Of a stretch of 64,000 nucleotides of DNA, positions 61,023 through 64,000 are shown piece after piece. How positions within the stretch are numbered: position 1 is the first letter of the stretch; each line of letters opens with the position of its first letter. The notes below the pieces were generated by a model. The model saw only the letters and a list, made by a program, of their open reading frames with translations. It was not told where the DNA came from and did not search any database. This stretch comes from Alisma plantago-aquatica (Eukaryota; Streptophyta; Magnoliopsida; Alismatales; Alismataceae): positions 1,393,172,363 to 1,393,236,362 of the forward strand of contig OY856410.1 of NCBI GenBank assembly GCA_963693085.1, read 5' to 3'. The position numbers and the translations under genes were made by a program.

Positions 61023-61218
61023 ATTCTTCTCCGCTGCATAAGACTCGGCTTTGACGACTCAACACAAGAATATGGGACCCAATGAGCTAGAGGAAGTCTT
61101 TGGAGGTTGTTAGTGAGTCATGTAGCATCAACCAACAAACAAGCTAATTACACAAGAGATCATGTAAGAACACTTTGTGTCTGTAAAGTAGCCTCAATGA
61201 TGTTTGGAGGTTGTGGAA

Positions 61219-63656
61219 TGTTAGAAAGACTTAAGTGGTTTAGTCTATTTACTTAAGTTGTTTTGTCTATTTGTAATATGGGCCCAACTGTGTATTCACT
61301 CATCAGGGTTTGTCTTGTGTCTGTATGCTTCCCCCTTATCCTATTTATAGGAAAGGGGGATTTCCCCTTCTATCAATAAGAAAAACTCTACACAAGGGGA
61401 TTTCCCCACTCATATCGCCTTTCCACATGTTATCAAAGCAGGCTTTCCTGTGCCGCCCCAAACCTTGAGTGAGAGAGAGCGCAATGGAGAGTTGCCTCCC
61501 CTTGCGGGCGGTCGCCGCATTCAGGCGTTGCTGATGGCTGCCGTAGGGATCTCTCATCCTGCTTCTTTCTTGAATTCGTTTCCTCGAGCCGTCTCCATCT
61601 TCAACAAAAATCCATTATGAAGTTGCTGCCCATAGGGATCTACTTGGGCCGCCATGCCACCGCCATGATTTGCTGTCTTTGTAGCCATCATATTTACCCT
61701 ACTTGCCGCCTTTGTCTACACCGCCGCCGATCTATTTGCCTCCACATCACAAATGGACACCGCCATAATCTTCTCCACCGCCGATCTAATCCATGCCACA
61801 ACTATTGAGATCTAATCCAAAATATTGGATAAATATCTTCCTTTTCTGCTGATGTTAGGGACACATCATCCCTATATTGCTATGGTGGAGTTCCGGAAGG
61901 ATTTCCCCCTTTTGCCGTTGTCTTCGGGGGTTTTCTGTTGTTGTTCGCGGCTAACACGATGTGTCACTTCTAGACATGGCGTGTTGGTGGAGATCTGCTT
62001 CATTTGCCGTCATAGGTTCACAAAATTTGCGCGATGACTCAAGGTGTCGCCTTACAGACACGGTGTGTCATATGTGTTCTGTTCTGACTCTGCCGTGAGT
62101 TCTCTCAACTGACACAATGTGTCACTTGACGACACGGCGTGTCGCCCGCTTCCCGTCGACACTGATTTTTGTTGATGTGGTATCAGACACGGTATGTCTC
62201 TTTACTGACACGACATGTCATATGCTACTGTTGGTTATTGTCTTGAGTTTTGTCAACTAACACAATGTGCCGCTCTACTAACTGTCGGTTACTTCCTTCA
62301 CATATTTGCCTAAGGGCCAAACAAATCTTCTTTTTCAGGTCGTAAAAAATCCATTTATTTTTCTATCCTGATCTATGTAAGCGGATCATGTTGCACATTG
62401 ACTCGAGTTATGGTTACCTCTACATATTTGCCTACATAAATCCTACCTCTACTATTGTTTTTGACTCTCCATCCCAACCACTCTCTTCACCCTTTTCATG
62501 GTTGGCGTGAGGTAGAGAATAGATGATGATGAGTAGAGGGAAGATATGAAATGGAGGAGAGATGAAGAGAAATGAAGAAGACTTTAGTTCTACTGCTATT
62601 GGATCTTCATGCCATTTTTACAGTTGTTCTATGGATCTTCATGCTACATTTACTGCTGCTTTGTGGTGTTATTTAGCTGCTATTTGGATTTGTCTACTGC
62701 TGATTTGTTTGCCTTATGAAGAGTTTGAGAAAAATTATAAGTCATCATCATCGACTGCTGCTATGAATTCATCTACTTCACTTGTCCAATCTATTGTTGA
62801 TTTTTTTATCAGGCGACATTATTCTTGCTAATTGTGCTATGATTAGCACATTTTACTTGCTGATTTGGGCTTTTGCACTATTAGTTTTTCATTCTCCATT
62901 TGCACATTGACCCTTTGTATGTGTCTTGCACATGTCTACTACTGCTGTTGTTCTGACCCAATACTCTCTGGGGACTGTGACCCAACAGTTTTTGGACTTT
63001 GACATATGCTACTGGGGTGAAAATTATATGATGAGATGATGAGGGTACCTTTGATGACATGCGTATGATCGCGCTTCATGTTTTTCTACTACTGTTGTCA
63101 TCTTGGAGTCTTTATGCTGCTTTCTACTTCAGGCACAATGGTCCTTTATCTAGCTACGTCATCATTTTCTGCTATTGTGTTTCAAAACTCGCTGGCTTGT
63201 CCGTGCTTTGCGCACGTTGACTCTACTTGTCCATGCTTTGTGTGCATGTTGACTTTCTGCTACTATGATCCAACACTCTCTGGTTTGTCTGTGCTCTGTT
63301 TGCATGTTGACTACTACTGCTGCTCTGACCCACCATTCTCTGGGGTGTGGCGTTAGCGACTTTGATGAAGACCATAATGCCTACTTGTGGCTGTTTAATC
63401 TGCTCTAGATGCTACTTGCTTTTGGATTATCTGTTTGAGGGGGAGTATTTGAGTGCTTGAGTGATTTAGAATAATTTTGAGGGGGAGAAATTCTTGTATG
63501 GGCTTAGTTATCTTTTATTCTATTTTGTCTGTCTATCTGTTTGCAAGTTGACTTGAGATTCTCCCAAGCTCCAGCTTGAGGGGGAGTGTTAGAGAGTATT
63601 TACATAAGGGCTTTAGTTTATTTACTTAAGTTGTTTAGTCTATTTTTAATATGGGT
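61219..63656 (+). mobile_element. LTR element without gag/pol, with palindrome array 3
   Basis: 5' LTR 61219-61427 (TGTTAGAAAGACTTAAG to CTTTCCACA), worn primer site TGTTATCAAAGC at 61428-61439, leader with the array, about 1.3 kb of unrecognised sequence, polypurine tract GCTTGAGGGGGAG at 63574-63586, then a 3' LTR start TGTTAGAGAGTATTTAC at 63587. The 3' LTR is cut at 63656 by another element. No retroviral domains in any frame, so nonautonomous (LARD-like). Confidence 0.85.
61954..62273 (+). repeat. Palindrome array 3 (GACACGNCGTGTC)
   Basis: About eight copies at 61954, 61974, 62057, 62112, 62132, 62187, 62208 and 62263. The copy at 62132 is a perfect dyad extended to GACACGGCGTGTC; others differ at one or two bases. 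Confidence 0.85.
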
Positions 63657-63710
63657 CATACTTGTCAAGGCGTTAAGGTGACACGACGTTCCAGCTGAAC
63701 GCCTTGTGAC
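63657..63710. mobile_element. Left end of a CATACTTG / AAGGCG element in the 3' LTR
   Basis: CATACTTGTCAAGGCGTTAA, the same terminus as 20252-20977. Interrupted after 54 bp by the next element. Confidence 0.75.
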
Positions 63711-64000
63711 CATGGTTTTAAAAAACGTGCCTCGAGGCTTAAGAGGCGTACGCCTCGAGGCGAGGCGGCCTCCGGTACGCCTGGAGGCTTAAGCCTCAGT
63801 CTGCCAGTGAGAGGCGTGCGCCTCAGTTTTTGCGAGGCGTTAAGAGGCGTTGAGGCGTTTGTGAGGCGTAAGCCTCAGACTCTGTGTCTAAAAAAAGGCT
63901 GTATTATCCTATTTTGGGCTTAATAGAGGCTAAATTAACCCAAAATTGTATGTATATAGATATATGTATGTGCATATCTATATGTGTATGTTTGTTTGTT
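63711..64000. mobile_element. Left part of a CATGGTTTT / GAGGCG element, runs off the window
   Basis: CATGGTTTTAAAAAACGTGC, then a dense run of GAGGCG/CGCCTC words (about 15 in 130 bp), including GCCTCGAGGC and GGCGTACGCC palindromes. Confidence 0.75.

Larger units (their letters stand above)
59400..64000 (+). other. Intron downstream of exon 38, runs off the window
   Basis: Contains a LINE tail scrap, a reversed LTR-like copy and a 61219-63656 LTR element interrupted by TIR elements. 60040-60880 has no recognisable content. No further GCN1 exon found. Confidence 0.75.

Noticed and set aside
62562..63356. Frames at 62562-62831 and 63078-63356 as gag or pol of the 61219 element
   Set aside because: Low-complexity Ser/Cys/Tyr-rich translations without any retroviral motif.
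1..64000. tRNA, rRNA or other RNA genes, and a second host gene
   Set aside because: None recognised on either strand by eye; a tRNAscan-SE and Infernal run would be needed to exclude them.

Overview
This is plant nuclear DNA, almost certainly from a flowering plant. The exons match the GCN1/ILITYHIA protein of plants, and the introns hold plant LTR retrotransposons with methionine-tRNA primer sites, LINE remnants and many short terminal-inverted-repeat (TIR) transposons. The base composition is AT-rich. Very long introns plus many hAT-like elements recall sacred lotus (Nelumbo), which I remember as unusually hAT-rich; the species is a guess.

One host gene fills the window on the + strand. 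I place 38 consecutive internal exons between 779 and 59399. They join with consistent phases to exactly 1543 codons without a stop. The product is the middle of GCN1, a giant HEAT-repeat protein that binds ribosomes and activates the eIF2-alpha kinase GCN2. Start and stop codons lie outside the window. Coding sequence is about 7 percent of the window.

Layout: exons 1-11 are compact (779-4738). Exon 12 (10563), exons 13-14 (14072-14350), exon 15 (26464) and exons 16-17 (37910-38204) are islands between introns of 3 to 12 kb. Exons 18-27 are compact (39953-42663). A 10.5 kb intron follows, then exons 28-29 (53134-53462), 30-34 (54937-55713) and 35-38 (58713-59399). The last 4.6 kb is intron.

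The introns hold: a 3.3 kb Copia deletion derivative with both 167-bp LTRs (14833-18145); three related LTR-element remnants whose leaders carry arrays of an 11-13 nt palindrome, ACACGNCGTGT (21.8, 23.7-24.2 and 62 kb); at least a dozen hAT-like elements, most with 8-bp target-site duplications (TSDs), several nested; a Tourist-like MITE; LINE reverse-transcriptase remnants; solo LTRs; microsatellites; and several recent tandem duplications of 70-190 bp.

The best candidates for something undescribed are the palindrome arrays between primer site and gag, and the modular make-up of the hAT-like elements, which combine a few shared termini with family-specific subterminal words (GCCTAGGCG, GGACAC/GGATAC, GACCCG/GAACCG, ACTTCG, CCGCTT, GAAATTTC).
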